In this document: one piece after another, positions 9,441 through 16,670 of the stretch
How the letters are laid out: each line of letters opens with the position of its first letter
Position numbering within the stretch: the first letter of the stretch is position 1
From: Acidobacteriota bacterium
Lineage (GTDB): Bacteria > Acidobacteriota > Terriglobia > Terriglobales > Acidobacteriaceae
Direction: 5' to 3'
Assembly: GCA_025359885.1 (NCBI GenBank)
Contig: JANYDG010000033.1
Span: forward strand, 1-39,636
Length of the DNA: 39,636 bases
Position numbers and translations under genes: made by a program
Notes under the pieces: generated by a model
What the model was told of the DNA's origin: nothing
The model's database searches: none
What the model saw: the letters and a program-made list of their open reading frames with translations, nothing else

Positions 9441-9446
9441 TATACT
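9441..9446 (+). promoter_or_regulatory. Possible -10 box for the alpha/beta hydrolase gene
   Basis: TATACT matches the sigma-70 -10 consensus at five of six positions. It ends only 9 bases before ATG 9456, so a transcript from it would start at or within a few bases of the start codon (leaderless or near-leaderless). No convincing -35 box or Shine-Dalgarno sequence is seen, which fits a leaderless message but also weakens the promoter call. Confidence 0.3.
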
Positions 9447-9455
9447 GCGGGCACG

Positions 9456-11516
9456 ATGAAGCTTCTCCGGAACTCGCCCGCAATTCTCGTCTTCCTTGTC
9501 CTTTTTGCCTGCGCAACCGAGAATTTTGCCCGGGTGTTGCGGGTTGAAGTGGTGACGCGTACCCCAATTACACCGGCTGGGGCTGGCCTGGTTTCAACTC
9601 CCGCGTATGAAAAGATTGAGGCTCGCGTCTACTTCGCGGTTCGTCCGGGCGACCCGCACAACGCGCCCGTGGTGGACCTTGATAAAGCGCCACGCAATGC
9701 TGCGGGAGAGGTCGAATTCTCCGCCGATTTGTTTATTTTGCGACCCCTTGGCAAATCGAACGGCACGCTGCTGTTGGAGATTCCCAATCGCGGCGGCAAG
9801 GGTCTGCTCTCGCTGGTGGATGGCGGCAAGGCTGATCCAGAGTCTGCCGACGACCTCGGCGACGGCTGGCTGCTGCGCCAGGGTTTCACTTTTGCCTCCC
9901 TCGGCTGGCAGTGGGATGCCTCGCCTGACCCCGGCAACCTGCGCCTTTACGCTCCCATTGCCTATGAAGGCAAGGCGCAAAAACACATCACCGGGCTGCT
10001 GCGCGACGATTTCACCCCATCTGAACCTGCGACCGACTGGCCACTCGGACACGTGATGGGCACGCGTATCGGCGGAACGGAATACCCCGCCGCCGCGCCC
10101 GACGATGCCCGCAATGTGCTGACGGTTCGCGACAGCCCGCACGGAGCGCGCCATCTAATTTCGCGGAAAGATTGGAGCTTTGCTCACCTTGTCAACGGCC
10201 AGCTCACGGCGAGCGACAGATTCTTCCACCTGAATTCAGGCTTTGAAAAGGGCAAGATCTACGAGTTGGTCTACGTAGTGCAGGACCCGGTGGTCGCCGG
10301 TCTGGGCTTTGCCGCAGTACGGGACTTTGTGAGCTGGGAAAAGCACTCCAAAGAAGCGCTGGCTCCTGTGAAATACGCCTACGCAGCAGGCATCTCGCAG
10401 TGCGGACGCTTTCTGCGCGACTTTCTCTACCAGGGCTTCAACGCCGATGAGTCGAGTCTCATGGCTCTGGACGGCGTGCTGGCGCATGTGGGTGGAGCGG
10501 GACGGGGCAGCTTCAACTACCGCTTTGCTCAGCCCTCGCGCGACGCGCAGCCCGTCTCGTCGATTGACTGGCCCACGGACATCTTCCCCTTTACGGACAG
10601 CCCGGAACAGGACCCCGTCACCCCCGGCAATGGCAAGTTTGGACTGCTGGATACAGCGACCGCGCAACATGTCGTGCCCAGGATTTTCTTTTCTCACACC
10701 TCCTATGAATACTGGGGCCGTGCCGCCTCTTTGATTCACACCACAGCGGATGGCAAGCAGGACGCCACCATCAGCCCCCATGTGCGCATCTACTTCTACA
10801 GCGGTCTGCAACATTTTTCGGTTCCGTTTCCGCCGACTCAGGGCGGGGGCGACCGGCAGGGCCAGCAGTTGCCGAGCCCTCTGCCGATTCGCTGGTTCTG
10901 GCGAGCGATGATCGCGAATATGGACGCATGGGTACGCGCCGGCATTTCGCCACCGCCGAGCCGATACCCGCTGCTCGCAAAGAGCACGCTCGTTCCGCTG
11001 ACCCGGCTTAACTTTCCGGCGATTCCCGGCCTCACGCCGCCGTCCACCGCCGCGCAGGGGTGGGACCTGGACTTCGGTCCGAACTGGCGTGGCGGCATCC
11101 TCAGCCAGCAGCCACCCGCTGTCGGCCCTGCCTACCCCACCCTTGTTCCGCAGGTCGATGCAAACGGAAATGACCTTGGTGGCATTGCGCTGCCGGAAAT
11201 TACGGTCCCTCTCGCGACCTACACCGGGTGGAACCTGCGCACGGCCGCGATAGGCGCGCCAACCGAACGAACGGCTTTTCTGGGCTCGTTTGTTCCGTTG
11301 CGAAGGACTTCAGCAGAAGCCGACGCGGCACATGATCCGCGGGCGGCAGTGGAGGCCCGGTATGCCGGTTATGACGCCTACAGAGCGCAGTTTCAGAAGG
11401 CGCTGGACCTGCTGGTGAAGGAACGCTACATTCTGCCGGAGGATAGCGCTCAACTGATGGAGCGTTCGCGGCAGGAGTGGGACTGGATCACGGCGCCTGG
11501 GTCAAAGAAGCCTTAG
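9456..11516 (+). CDS. Secreted alpha/beta hydrolase domain protein (Abhydrolase_10-like)
   Basis: A 686-residue protein with an N-terminal signal peptide (SPAILVFLVLFACA). The LFAC at residue 19 could be a loose lipobox, so it may be a lipoprotein. The body matches the large alpha/beta-hydrolase-domain family seen in many soil bacteria: an N-terminal beta-rich part (EIPNRGGKGLL), then the nucleophile elbow AAGISQCGRFLRDFLYQGFN with candidate Ser314, and a long C-terminal part with IPGLTPP and YAGYDAYRAQFQKALD. The substrate is unknown; an esterase-like activity is inferred from the fold only. Its stop overlaps the stop region of the convergent TetR gene by 4 bases. Confidence 0.75.
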   Translation: MKLLRNSPAILVFLVLFACATENFARVLRVEVVTRTPITPAGAGLVSTPAYEKIEARVYFAVRPGDPHNAPVVDLDKAPRNAAGEVEFSADLFILRPLGKSNGTLLLEIPNRGGKGLLSLVDGGKADPESADDLGDGWLLRQGFTFASLGWQWDASPDPGNLRLYAPIAYEGKAQKHITGLLRDDFTPSEPATDWPLGHVMGTRIGGTEYPAAAPDDARNVLTVRDSPHGARHLISRKDWSFAHLVNGQLTASDRFFHLNSGFEKGKIYELVYVVQDPVVAGLGFAAVRDFVSWEKHSKEALAPVKYAYAAGISQCGRFLRDFLYQGFNADESSLMALDGVLAHVGGAGRGSFNYRFAQPSRDAQPVSSIDWPTDIFPFTDSPEQDPVTPGNGKFGLLDTATAQHVVPRIFFSHTSYEYWGRAASLIHTTADGKQDATISPHVRIYFYSGLQHFSVPFPPTQGGGDRQGQQLPSPLPIRWFWRAMIANMDAWVRAGISPPPSRYPLLAKSTLVPLTRLNFPAIPGLTPPSTAAQGWDLDFGPNWRGGILSQQPPAVGPAYPTLVPQVDANGNDLGGIALPEITVPLATYTGWNLRTAAIGAPTERTAFLGSFVPLRRTSAEADAAHDPRAAVEARYAGYDAYRAQFQKALDLLVKERYILPEDSAQLMERSRQEWDWITAPGSKKP

Positions 11517-12088
11517 ACGGAGACCGAGGGGAGCTTGCAGGCCAAGGCGGCTGTGAGCCAGGCATTGAGCCCGAAGTGAAAGCTGGTGATGGGCTTGTCG
11601 TCGTTGAAGACCTCCGCCTGTTCGAGCGCAGCGATGCCGCGCAAGAAGGCCCAGAGAGAAACCGCGGCTTCGCGGGCTTTGGCCTCGCCTGCAATTCTTG
11701 TGACCTGTTCCACGACAAAGAGCCAGAGCGCCTGGTGAGCTTGCGCGTCCAGTTCCGAAAGACTGCAACGCATCATCAGAACTTCGTAGATGGAGCCTTG
11801 CTCGCGTGCGAAGCGCATATATGCATTGGCCATCGCGCGGAGGGCCGCTTCTGGAGACTTCCTGCCGGCTGCCTTCCGCACGGCAGCGAGCAGTAAACGG
11901 GCTCCCTCTGCAGAGAGCGCAGCTTCAATGGCGGCGCGATCAGCAAAGTAGCGGTAGAGGGCGTTTGGAGCGATTCCAAGTTGGCTGGCAAGCGAGCGCA
12001 ACGACATGCCGCCCAGGCCGCCCGCTGCGAGTTGCTCCAAAGCCGCGGCGAGGATTAATTCGCGACCAGTTTTGGATGGGTACGCCAT
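11513..12088 (-). CDS. TetR/AcrR family transcriptional regulator
   Basis: A 191-residue regulator with an N-terminal TetR helix-turn-helix (residues about 10-55; recognition region MSLRSLASQLGIAPNALYRYFAD at 28-50) and a C-terminal ligand-binding domain of the WHG type (ALWLFVVEQVTRIAGEAK; SFHFGLNAWLTAAL). It is divergently transcribed from the short-chain dehydrogenase gene across 169 bases with several GTACACC/GTACATC elements. It therefore probably represses that gene and itself in response to a small hydrophobic ligand. This is inference from layout; the ligand cannot be guessed. Confidence 0.9.
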   Translation of the reverse strand: MAYPSKTGRELILAAALEQLAAGGLGGMSLRSLASQLGIAPNALYRYFADRAAIEAALSAEGARLLLAAVRKAAGRKSPEAALRAMANAYMRFAREQGSIYEVLMMRCSLSELDAQAHQALWLFVVEQVTRIAGEAKAREAAVSLWAFLRGIAALEQAEVFNDDKPITSFHFGLNAWLTAALACKLPSVSV

Positions 12089-12103
12089 AGTTCTTATCTT
12101 ACT

Positions 12104-12226
12104 GGAACGCTGTACACCTTAAGATTGCCAAAATCAGGAGATTGCGAAAATCAGGAGATTGCCAAAAATTAGCTGAATCAGTAAGTGCACAGCGTACATC
12201 TTTACTCGTGATGTACGGTGTACACT
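12104..12226. promoter_or_regulatory. Divergent TetR/SDR regulatory region with dyad elements
   Basis: One perfect dyad has arms CGTACATC (12193-12200) and GATGTACG (12210-12217) around a 9-base spacer. Related elements are CTGTACACCTT at 12110-12120, next to the TetR start codon, and GGTGTACACT at 12217-12226, about 30 bases before the SDR start. All share a GTACAYC core. This is the arrangement expected for TetR operators covering both divergent promoters. No strong -35/-10 pair could be assigned. Confidence 0.55.
12122..12171. repeat. Three tandem 17-bp units
   Basis: The unit AGATTGCCAAAATCAGG at 12122-12138 is repeated with one change at 12139-12155 and partly at 12156-12171 (AGATTGCCAAAAATTA). 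The array sits inside the TetR/SDR intergenic region between the GTACACC-type elements. It may be a slippage-generated array or a row of protein-binding sites. Confidence 0.8.
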
Positions 12227-12257
12227 TTGACACGAGCATTGGAAAGGAATCGAAGAG

Positions 12258-13115
12258 ATGGCAAGCAGGCAGAGTGTGGTAGTTACGGGATCCTCAACGG
12301 GCATTGGCTGGGGCACGGCCAAGGTTTTACTGCAAAAGGGGTTTCGCGTGTATGGGACGGTACGCAAGCGGGCGGATGCGGATCGATTGCAAGCGGAGTT
12401 TGGAGAGCAATTTACGCCGCTGATCATGGATGTGACCGATGCAGAGGCGATTGCGCGCGCAGCCGCCGGAGTTTCGGCTGACCTGAACGGGCAGAGGCTT
12501 TTTGGGCTTGTGAACAATGCGGGGATCGCGGTTCCTGGGCCGCTGCTGCATCTGTCTGCGGAGGAGTTTCGCTGGCAGTTGGAGGTGAATGTCATTGGCC
12601 CGCATGTGGTGACGCAGGCCTTTGCCCCGCTTCTGGGTTCAGACCGCAACCGGCAGGGCAAGGCGGGGCGTATTGTGCAGATCAGCTCCGTCGGAGGCAA
12701 GTTGGGAGTGCCGTTTCTGGGAGCCTATGTCGCTTCAAAGCACGCGATGGAGGGGATGTCAGAGTCGCTGAGGCGGGAGCTGATGCTCTACGGAATCGAC
12801 GTGATTCTGATTGAGCCCGGGGCGGTAGTAACAGCAATCTGGGACAAGGCAGAGGCAAACGACTACAGCGCCTTTATGGGTACCGATTATGGTCCGATGA
12901 TTGAGCGTTTTACGAAGTTTTTTGTGGAGGACGGAAGGAAAGGCCTGCGGCCAGAGCAATTGGGAGAGGCAGTGTGGGTTGCTCTTACAGCCAGGAAGCC
13001 GAAGGTGCGGTACGCGGTGGTTCCCGAGCGGCTGAAGAACTGGACAATTCCGATGAGCCTGCCGAGCAGGATGCTGGACAGGCTGATCGGCAAGCAGTTG
13101 GGAATGATCAGTTAA
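12258..13115 (+). CDS. SDR family NAD(P)-dependent oxidoreductase
   Basis: A 285-residue classical short-chain dehydrogenase. The Rossmann dinucleotide motif TGSSTGIG is at residues 10-17, the structural NNAG at 86-89, the catalytic serine lies in QISSVGG, and the YxxxK pair is Tyr157/Lys161 (YVASKHAMEG). A C-terminal lid region follows. An arginine (VRK) after beta-2 hints at NADP(H) preference but does not prove it. The substrate is unknown. It is divergent from the TetR gene, which probably controls it. GGAAAGGA lies about 10 bases upstream of ATG 12258. It is convergent with the anti-sigma gene, 26 bases away. Confidence 0.92.
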   Translation: MASRQSVVVTGSSTGIGWGTAKVLLQKGFRVYGTVRKRADADRLQAEFGEQFTPLIMDVTDAEAIARAAAGVSADLNGQRLFGLVNNAGIAVPGPLLHLSAEEFRWQLEVNVIGPHVVTQAFAPLLGSDRNRQGKAGRIVQISSVGGKLGVPFLGAYVASKHAMEGMSESLRRELMLYGIDVILIEPGAVVTAIWDKAEANDYSAFMGTDYGPMIERFTKFFVEDGRKGLRPEQLGEAVWVALTARKPKVRYAVVPERLKNWTIPMSLPSRMLDRLIGKQLGMIS

Positions 13116-13141
13116 GCCCGGGAGGGCGAGTGCGCTGCCTT

Positions 13142-13858
13142 TTATCCCTTGACGGAGACGCCAGAGAAGGACATCACCGCGAGGCCGCGCACTGGCTGGC
13201 CAAAGAAGCGGGCCGGCTCAAAGACGCTGAACAGCAGCATGCTCTCAACCTCAGACCGGGTCTGCGCGTCGGTGGGTCCGCTGACGATACGATAGTCGTA
13301 AACGCGGCCTGCGCCGTTGACATAGGCCTCCACGACAACGGGGCCATCGGTCGTGCCAATTTGATCTGCGTCAGGCGCAACGCCGGAGTGGTAGAGGAAC
13401 CGGGGTGCTGTGGCCATACCCAGAGGCTCATCCTGCGCCGATGCTGGCTCGGGACGGGCAAACATGCCTACGAGTAAGCCAACGGTGCCCAGCAACAACA
13501 CCGCACTCGCCAGTCCGGCCGAGAAGCGAAACAAAAATGGTCCTACAGAATTGCGCCATGCAAGTTGCAAGGCAGCCCGCCGGTCGCGGTCGCGCAGGGC
13601 GCGCTCCTGAGAAATAGCCACGCGAATCCGAAGGAGCATGTCATCCGGCTCCTTCGCCGTTCCTGCAACGGGCCCCAGGGAAGCCAAGGCACTGAGCATG
13701 CGGCGCTCTGCCTCAAATTCGCCGCTGCATTTGTTGCAATTTTCCAGATGCCGGGCGACCCGCTGCATTTCGCGGCCTGTGAGGCGGCTATCGAGATACT
13801 CGGCAAACTTCGCCCGCACCCCGGAACATCCAAGAACCGTTGGCAAAATGGAGATCAC
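13142..13858 (-). CDS. Membrane anti-sigma factor with zf-HC2 domain and TonB-C-like periplasmic domain
   Basis: A 238-residue protein. The N-terminal zinc-binding anti-sigma domain has the ligand set His37-x3-Cys41-x2-Cys44 (HLENCNKC). A linker and one membrane segment at about residues 108-133 (FSAGLASAVLLLGTVGLLVGMF) follow. The C-terminal periplasmic part (about 170-238: VVVEAYVNGAGRVYDYRIVSG ... FEPARFFGQPVRG) resembles the C-terminal domain of TonB energy transducers in its strand pattern and in FEPA...GQPV. It overlaps the sigma factor gene by 4 bases (ATGA), so it is almost certainly the cognate inhibitor. The periplasmic domain is probably the signal sensor; the signal is unknown. 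Confidence 0.85.
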   Translation of the reverse strand: MISILPTVLGCSGVRAKFAEYLDSRLTGREMQRVARHLENCNKCSGEFEAERRMLSALASLGPVAGTAKEPDDMLLRIRVAISQERALRDRDRRAALQLAWRNSVGPFLFRFSAGLASAVLLLGTVGLLVGMFARPEPASAQDEPLGMATAPRFLYHSGVAPDADQIGTTDGPVVVEAYVNGAGRVYDYRIVSGPTDAQTRSEVESMLLFSVFEPARFFGQPVRGLAVMSFSGVSVKG

Positions 13859-14580
13859 CGCGCCTCCTCCCCCCGGGCCTGAAGCATGACCTGGGCCAGC
13901 GAAGTTCGCTCAACGTCGTGGGCGATCAGCAACTGCCTCAGACAGGCTCTTCCGCGAGCCAGCCGGGACTTGACGGTGCCTACATTGACATCCAGCATCG
14001 CCGCGACTTCTTCGTATACGAAACCCTCGATGTCGCGCAGAATCATGGTCATACGGTAGGGTTCAGGAACCAGCCGCAGGGCTGCTTCGACACGCTCCCT
14101 GGTCTCGTTATGCAGGGCTGACTCGAAGGGGCTATCCCCTTGATCGACCAGCATCTCTTTCAATCGGGTGGGTTCGCCGCTTTCGCAATCGAGGGTCTCC
14201 ATCTCGATGGTGACCTCCTGTTGCTTGTGCCGGCGCCACCATCGGCGCTGATTCAACCCTTCGTGCAGTGCGATCCGGTAAATCCAGGTGCGCAGGGATG
14301 AATCACCTTGAAACGAGCCAATCCCTCTGAAAATCTTGACGAAAACATCCTGGGTCAAGTCTGCTGCGTCAGCGGGGTCACGGATGGTACGGGCCAGAAG
14401 GCTGTAGATAGGCTGATGGTAGCGCGTAATGAGCCAGGAAAAGGCATCCTCTGATCCCGCCTGAAGTTCGGCGATCAGAGCTGTCTCTTCCGTGTGAAGC
14501 GTCAGCGCACTGGCGAGATTTCCCAAGGTTATGTCCGCCTGCAAGTTCGTGACCTCCACAGTAAAGCAAGAGGCAGTCAT
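13855..14580 (-). CDS. ECF-type RNA polymerase sigma factor
   Basis: A 241-residue sigma-70 family protein. After an N-terminal extension of about 40 residues, region 2 covers residues 43-115 (YHQPIYSLLARTIRDPADA; DLTQDVFVKIFRGIGSF; LRTWIYRIALHEGLNQRR). A linker follows, and region 4 covers about 165-218 (LVPEPYRMTMILRDIEGF; EEVAAMLDVNVGTVKSRLARGR). The architecture is close to the RpoE/SigW group. It directs transcription of an envelope-stress type regulon, which is unknown here. The downstream overlapping gene encodes its membrane anti-sigma factor. No autoregulatory promoter was recognised upstream of 14580. Confidence 0.93.
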   Translation of the reverse strand: MTASCFTVEVTNLQADITLGNLASALTLHTEETALIAELQAGSEDAFSWLITRYHQPIYSLLARTIRDPADAADLTQDVFVKIFRGIGSFQGDSSLRTWIYRIALHEGLNQRRWWRRHKQQEVTIEMETLDCESGEPTRLKEMLVDQGDSPFESALHNETRERVEAALRLVPEPYRMTMILRDIEGFVYEEVAAMLDVNVGTVKSRLARGRACLRQLLIAHDVERTSLAQVMLQARGEEAR

Positions 14581-14650
14581 CTTGCATCAATTTCGCAAAA
14601 GCCCAGATTTATGACACGTTTGCCGCACCATTCGTGCGCGCTATGCTTTG

Positions 14651-14692
14651 GCTGCCCTACTTGTGCTGCCCTACTTGTATTGCCCTACCTGT
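14651..14692. repeat. Three tandem 14-bp units
   Basis: GCTGCCCTACTTGT occurs identically at 14651-14664 and 14665-14678, then as ATTGCCCTACCTGT at 14679-14692. It lies in the spacer between the divergent sigma factor gene and the tRNA-Ala gene. Function is unknown; replication slippage is the simplest explanation. Confidence 0.85.
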
Positions 14693-14759
14693 ATTGACAC
14701 CAGAACCTCCGCCAAAGTTCCCAAAAGGCGCGGCCATCGCGCAGAAACAGGAGTGTCGT

Positions 14760-14789
14760 TTGACGAATCGCGCCGGAGCGGCGAAAATA
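14760..14789 (+). promoter_or_regulatory. Possible promoter of tRNA-Ala
   Basis: TTGACG at 14760-14765 is followed after 18 bases by the A-rich AAAATA at 14784-14789, about 25 bases before the mature tRNA 5' end. The -10 element is poor, so the call rests mainly on the -35 match and on position. Confidence 0.25.
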
Positions 14790-14813
14790 AGGAAGTTGTC
14801 CCGCAGCACGTGT

Positions 14814-14889
14814 GGGCCTGTGGCGCAGCTGGGAGCGCGCTTCCATGGCATGGAAGAGGTCATCGGTTCGATCCCGATCAGGTCCACCA
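14814..14889 (+). tRNA. tRNA-Ala, anticodon GGC
   Basis: A complete 76-base cloverleaf. The acceptor strands GGGCCTG (14814-14820) and CAGGTCC (14879-14885) pair with a G3:U70 wobble, the classic alanine identity element. The anticodon stem CTTCC/GGAAG encloses the loop ATGGCAT with anticodon GGC at 14847-14849. The T-arm holds GGTTCGATCCC. The discriminator A and encoded CCA are at 14886-14889. It decodes GCC/GCU codons; GCC is very frequent in the eCIS genes downstream. Confidence 0.97.
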
Positions 14890-15361
14890 AATCTTTTCAA
14901 GCATTGAGCAAATCCCCACTCTCCCCGTTTGGCAGCAAATTTCAAAACCTTCTTCGCGGAGGGTTCCGAAGTTGCCTTTCCTCCTTTCCCCACAGCGGAT
15001 TCCCGATCCCTGCGGTCTTCGGGTCCCCATCATCTCCAGACGAATCGAGTTGATGGTCGCGCGCCTGTCTTTCGGGACTTTCATCATTGATCAGCAAGAT
15101 TCACGGCTTGCTGGCGAAATCCAGTTCTGAGCGAAAATGTGCGGCTTTCGCGGAGTTCCCCAACCCCTCGTAGATCGCCGCCAGATCCTTTCGTAACGCA
15201 CGCAGGAACCGTCACAGTGCGGAATCGAGCAACTCGCGGTTGACTCCCGAACCAGCCAAGCCCGCCTGTTATTCTGAGGGCAACTCAGCCCATGCCCAAA
15301 CAGGCAAGCTGCATCCCGGTCCCGAGGGAGTTCAAGTTCCCTGACCATTTCCGAGGAAATC
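14890..15361. other. Intergenic region, tRNA-Ala to EF-P family gene
   Basis: 472 bases without a supported gene. A weak hairpin with GU pairs (14946-14965) follows the tRNA but lacks a T-tract, so it is not a good intrinsic terminator. The last 60 bases lead into the EF-P family gene, with CCGAGGAAATC before its ATG. No second copy of the tRNA 3' end and no integrase was found. Confidence 0.5.
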
Positions 15362-15937
15362 ATGGCCGCACTGCTCGAAGCGATTGCCGTCAAGCGCAAA
15401 ATGTACTTTGAATTTGAAAATGCTCCCTACTACTGCCTGGAGGCGGAAATCTCCACGCCCACCGCGCGCGGAGGCCAGACCCTCGTCCGCCTCAAGATGC
15501 GCAACCTGCTCACCCGAGCCGTTTTCGACAAGACATTCAAGGCAGGCGACAAGTTCAAAGAACCCGACCTGGAGATGACCGAGGTTTCGTATTTATACAG
15601 CGACGGCGACGGATCGTACTTCCTGGATCAGGAGAGCTTCGAGACCCTCACCCTGAACGGCGAAATGATTGGCGACGCGCTCGACTTCCTCGTCGAGGGC
15701 GCGCTGCTGCAAGTTCACAAGTTCAACGGCAACCCGATCGGGGTGCAACTGCCCATGCAGGTGGAGCTTGAGGTTACCTACACCGAGCCCGGTGTGCGCG
15801 GCGATACTGCCAGTGGCGCGGTAACCAAGCCAGCCAAACTGGAGACGGGCATCGAGATCAAGGTGCCTTTTTTTGTCAAGCAAGGTGAAAAGATCAAGGT
15901 TTCGACCGAAACTCACGAGTTCGCTGGCCGCGCCTGA
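15362..15937 (+). CDS. Elongation factor P family protein with EfpL/YeiP-type loop
   Basis: A 191-residue protein with the three-domain EF-P layout: KOW-like domain I (residues 1-70), OB domain II (about 70-130) and OB domain III with the family signature VTYTEPGVRGDTASG and KPAKLETGIEIKVPFFVKQGEKIKV. EF-P binds stalled ribosomes near the peptidyl-tRNA and helps form bonds at polyproline stretches. The tip of domain I reads STPTARGGQTL with Arg36 instead of the EF-P tip lysine. This matches the SPTARGAATL loop I recall for E. coli YeiP (EfpL) and is about one residue longer than in canonical EF-P. Domain III looks like ordinary EF-P. It is either the lineage's main EF-P or an EfpL-like paralogue. 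Confidence 0.85.
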   Translation: MAALLEAIAVKRKMYFEFENAPYYCLEAEISTPTARGGQTLVRLKMRNLLTRAVFDKTFKAGDKFKEPDLEMTEVSYLYSDGDGSYFLDQESFETLTLNGEMIGDALDFLVEGALLQVHKFNGNPIGVQLPMQVELEVTYTEPGVRGDTASGAVTKPAKLETGIEIKVPFFVKQGEKIKVSTETHEFAGRA

Positions 15938-16532
15938 TCTGAACATTTCTCAAGTGGGGCGTCTGAGGCTTTGGGAGACCCATCGAGGGTTTCTCGGTCA
16001 GCCTGGAGCCGCTCCACTTGCGTCTTACGATTCGAATCCTCCCTGCTCCAAACCAATCGGCCCAAACCGTTGTTGCACCGCAAATCTAAACTGCGATTGG
16101 CACAAAACAGATAAATGCCTGCCGGTAACAGGTGATCTCTTAAATTAATTGGACATCTTCGCGATATGTAGATTACTGTTTCGCCTCGGCGATGGTTACG
16201 CATTGCTCGGTGTACTGAAATTCATGGGTATGCCAAGCTTTCAATCTCGGAATTCACCCGACTCGAAGAGGTGAAGCCGCCCGGTTCAAGACCAGATGAG
16301 CAATCCCCCAGCTTCAGTTGCCAGTTTTTTGTAGAACTCCGTCACGTTACGCAAGGTATCACCACTATCAATGCGCACCCATCCGGAGATGCGTTGGCGC
16401 AGACGGTCTGCGACCGATCCACTCTTCTCACTCTTCTGGTATCGAATTGGCAGTTTCGGTGAAGGAAGCGGACCGGTCTGAATCGTTTCACGGTTTGTCA
16501 TCTACCTCGCTTTCGAGAAATCGCGATCTTGA
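15938..16532. other. Intergenic region upstream of the eCIS operon (distal part)
   Basis: About 600 bases between the EF-P family gene and the dyad elements before the sheath gene. A 7-bp inverted repeat (CAAGTGG 15951-15957 / CCACTTG 16014-16020) follows the EF-P family stop and may fold, but no T-tract follows it. The region is more AT-rich than its surroundings around 16130-16180. One short minus-strand reading frame (16286-16501) is listed separately. No strong promoter was recognised. Confidence 0.4.
16286..16501 (-). CDS. Possible small protein of unknown function (71 aa)
   Basis: An ATG-initiated frame antisense to the eCIS leader. The composition is protein-like (charged and polar residues spread through RLRQRISGWVRIDSGD and NVTEFYKKLATEAGG) and unlike the arginine/alanine-rich shadows typical of GC-rich DNA. 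A GAGG lies only about 3 bases before the ATG, which is poor spacing. No family is recognised. It could be a real small gene, a remnant, or chance. Confidence 0.25.
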   Translation of the reverse strand: MTNRETIQTGPLPSPKLPIRYQKSEKSGSVADRLRQRISGWVRIDSGDTLRNVTEFYKKLATEAGGLLIWS

Positions 16533-16640
16533 GCATTTTCCGAAATGCCCTTGACCGGAGCCAAAAAGGCTGTGTTGATCTTCCCCCGGGGAAATCAACA
16601 CTCTCCACCTTCAGAAAGTTCACAGTATTTCGGAAAATGC
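16533..16640. promoter_or_regulatory. Paired dyad elements and nested hairpin before the eCIS operon
   Basis: GCATTTTCCGAAATGC (16533-16548) and GTATTTCGGAAAATGC (16625-16640) are each near-palindromes with half sites of the GCATTT/AAATGC type. Together they form a perfect 14-bp inverted repeat (16533-16546 with 16627-16640). Between them is a second hairpin with arms GTGTTGAT (16572-16579) and ATCAACAC (16594-16601) extended by a TTCCCC/GGGGAA core. A TTGACC at 16551-16556 lies 17 bases before GTTGAT (16574-16579), a weak promoter candidate. The element ends 31 bases before the sheath start codon, whose AGGAGG is at 16657-16662. A pair of repressor operators or a structured leader would both fit. 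Confidence 0.55.
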
Positions 16641-16670
16641 CTTAGAACTCGCAACCAGGAGGATAGTTTC

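Noticed and set aside
12122..12171. CRISPR-like array
   Set aside because: The units are contiguous 17-bp direct repeats without spacers and no cas gene is nearby.
14946..14965. Intrinsic terminator after tRNA-Ala
   Set aside because: The stem relies on GU pairs and lacks a following T-tract.
14685..14993. Minus-strand frame containing GGPDRDRTDDLFHAMEARS
   Set aside because: It is the antisense translation across the tRNA-Ala gene, a well-known spurious call in many genomes.
14814..16670. Genomic island integrated at tRNA-Ala
   Set aside because: No integrase, no second copy of the tRNA 3' end was seen, and an EF-P family gene separates the tRNA from the eCIS.
16545..16670. Upstream extension of the sheath gene
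   Set aside because: The open frame continues through the hairpin region, but AGGAGG and the standard sheath N-terminus place the start at 16671.
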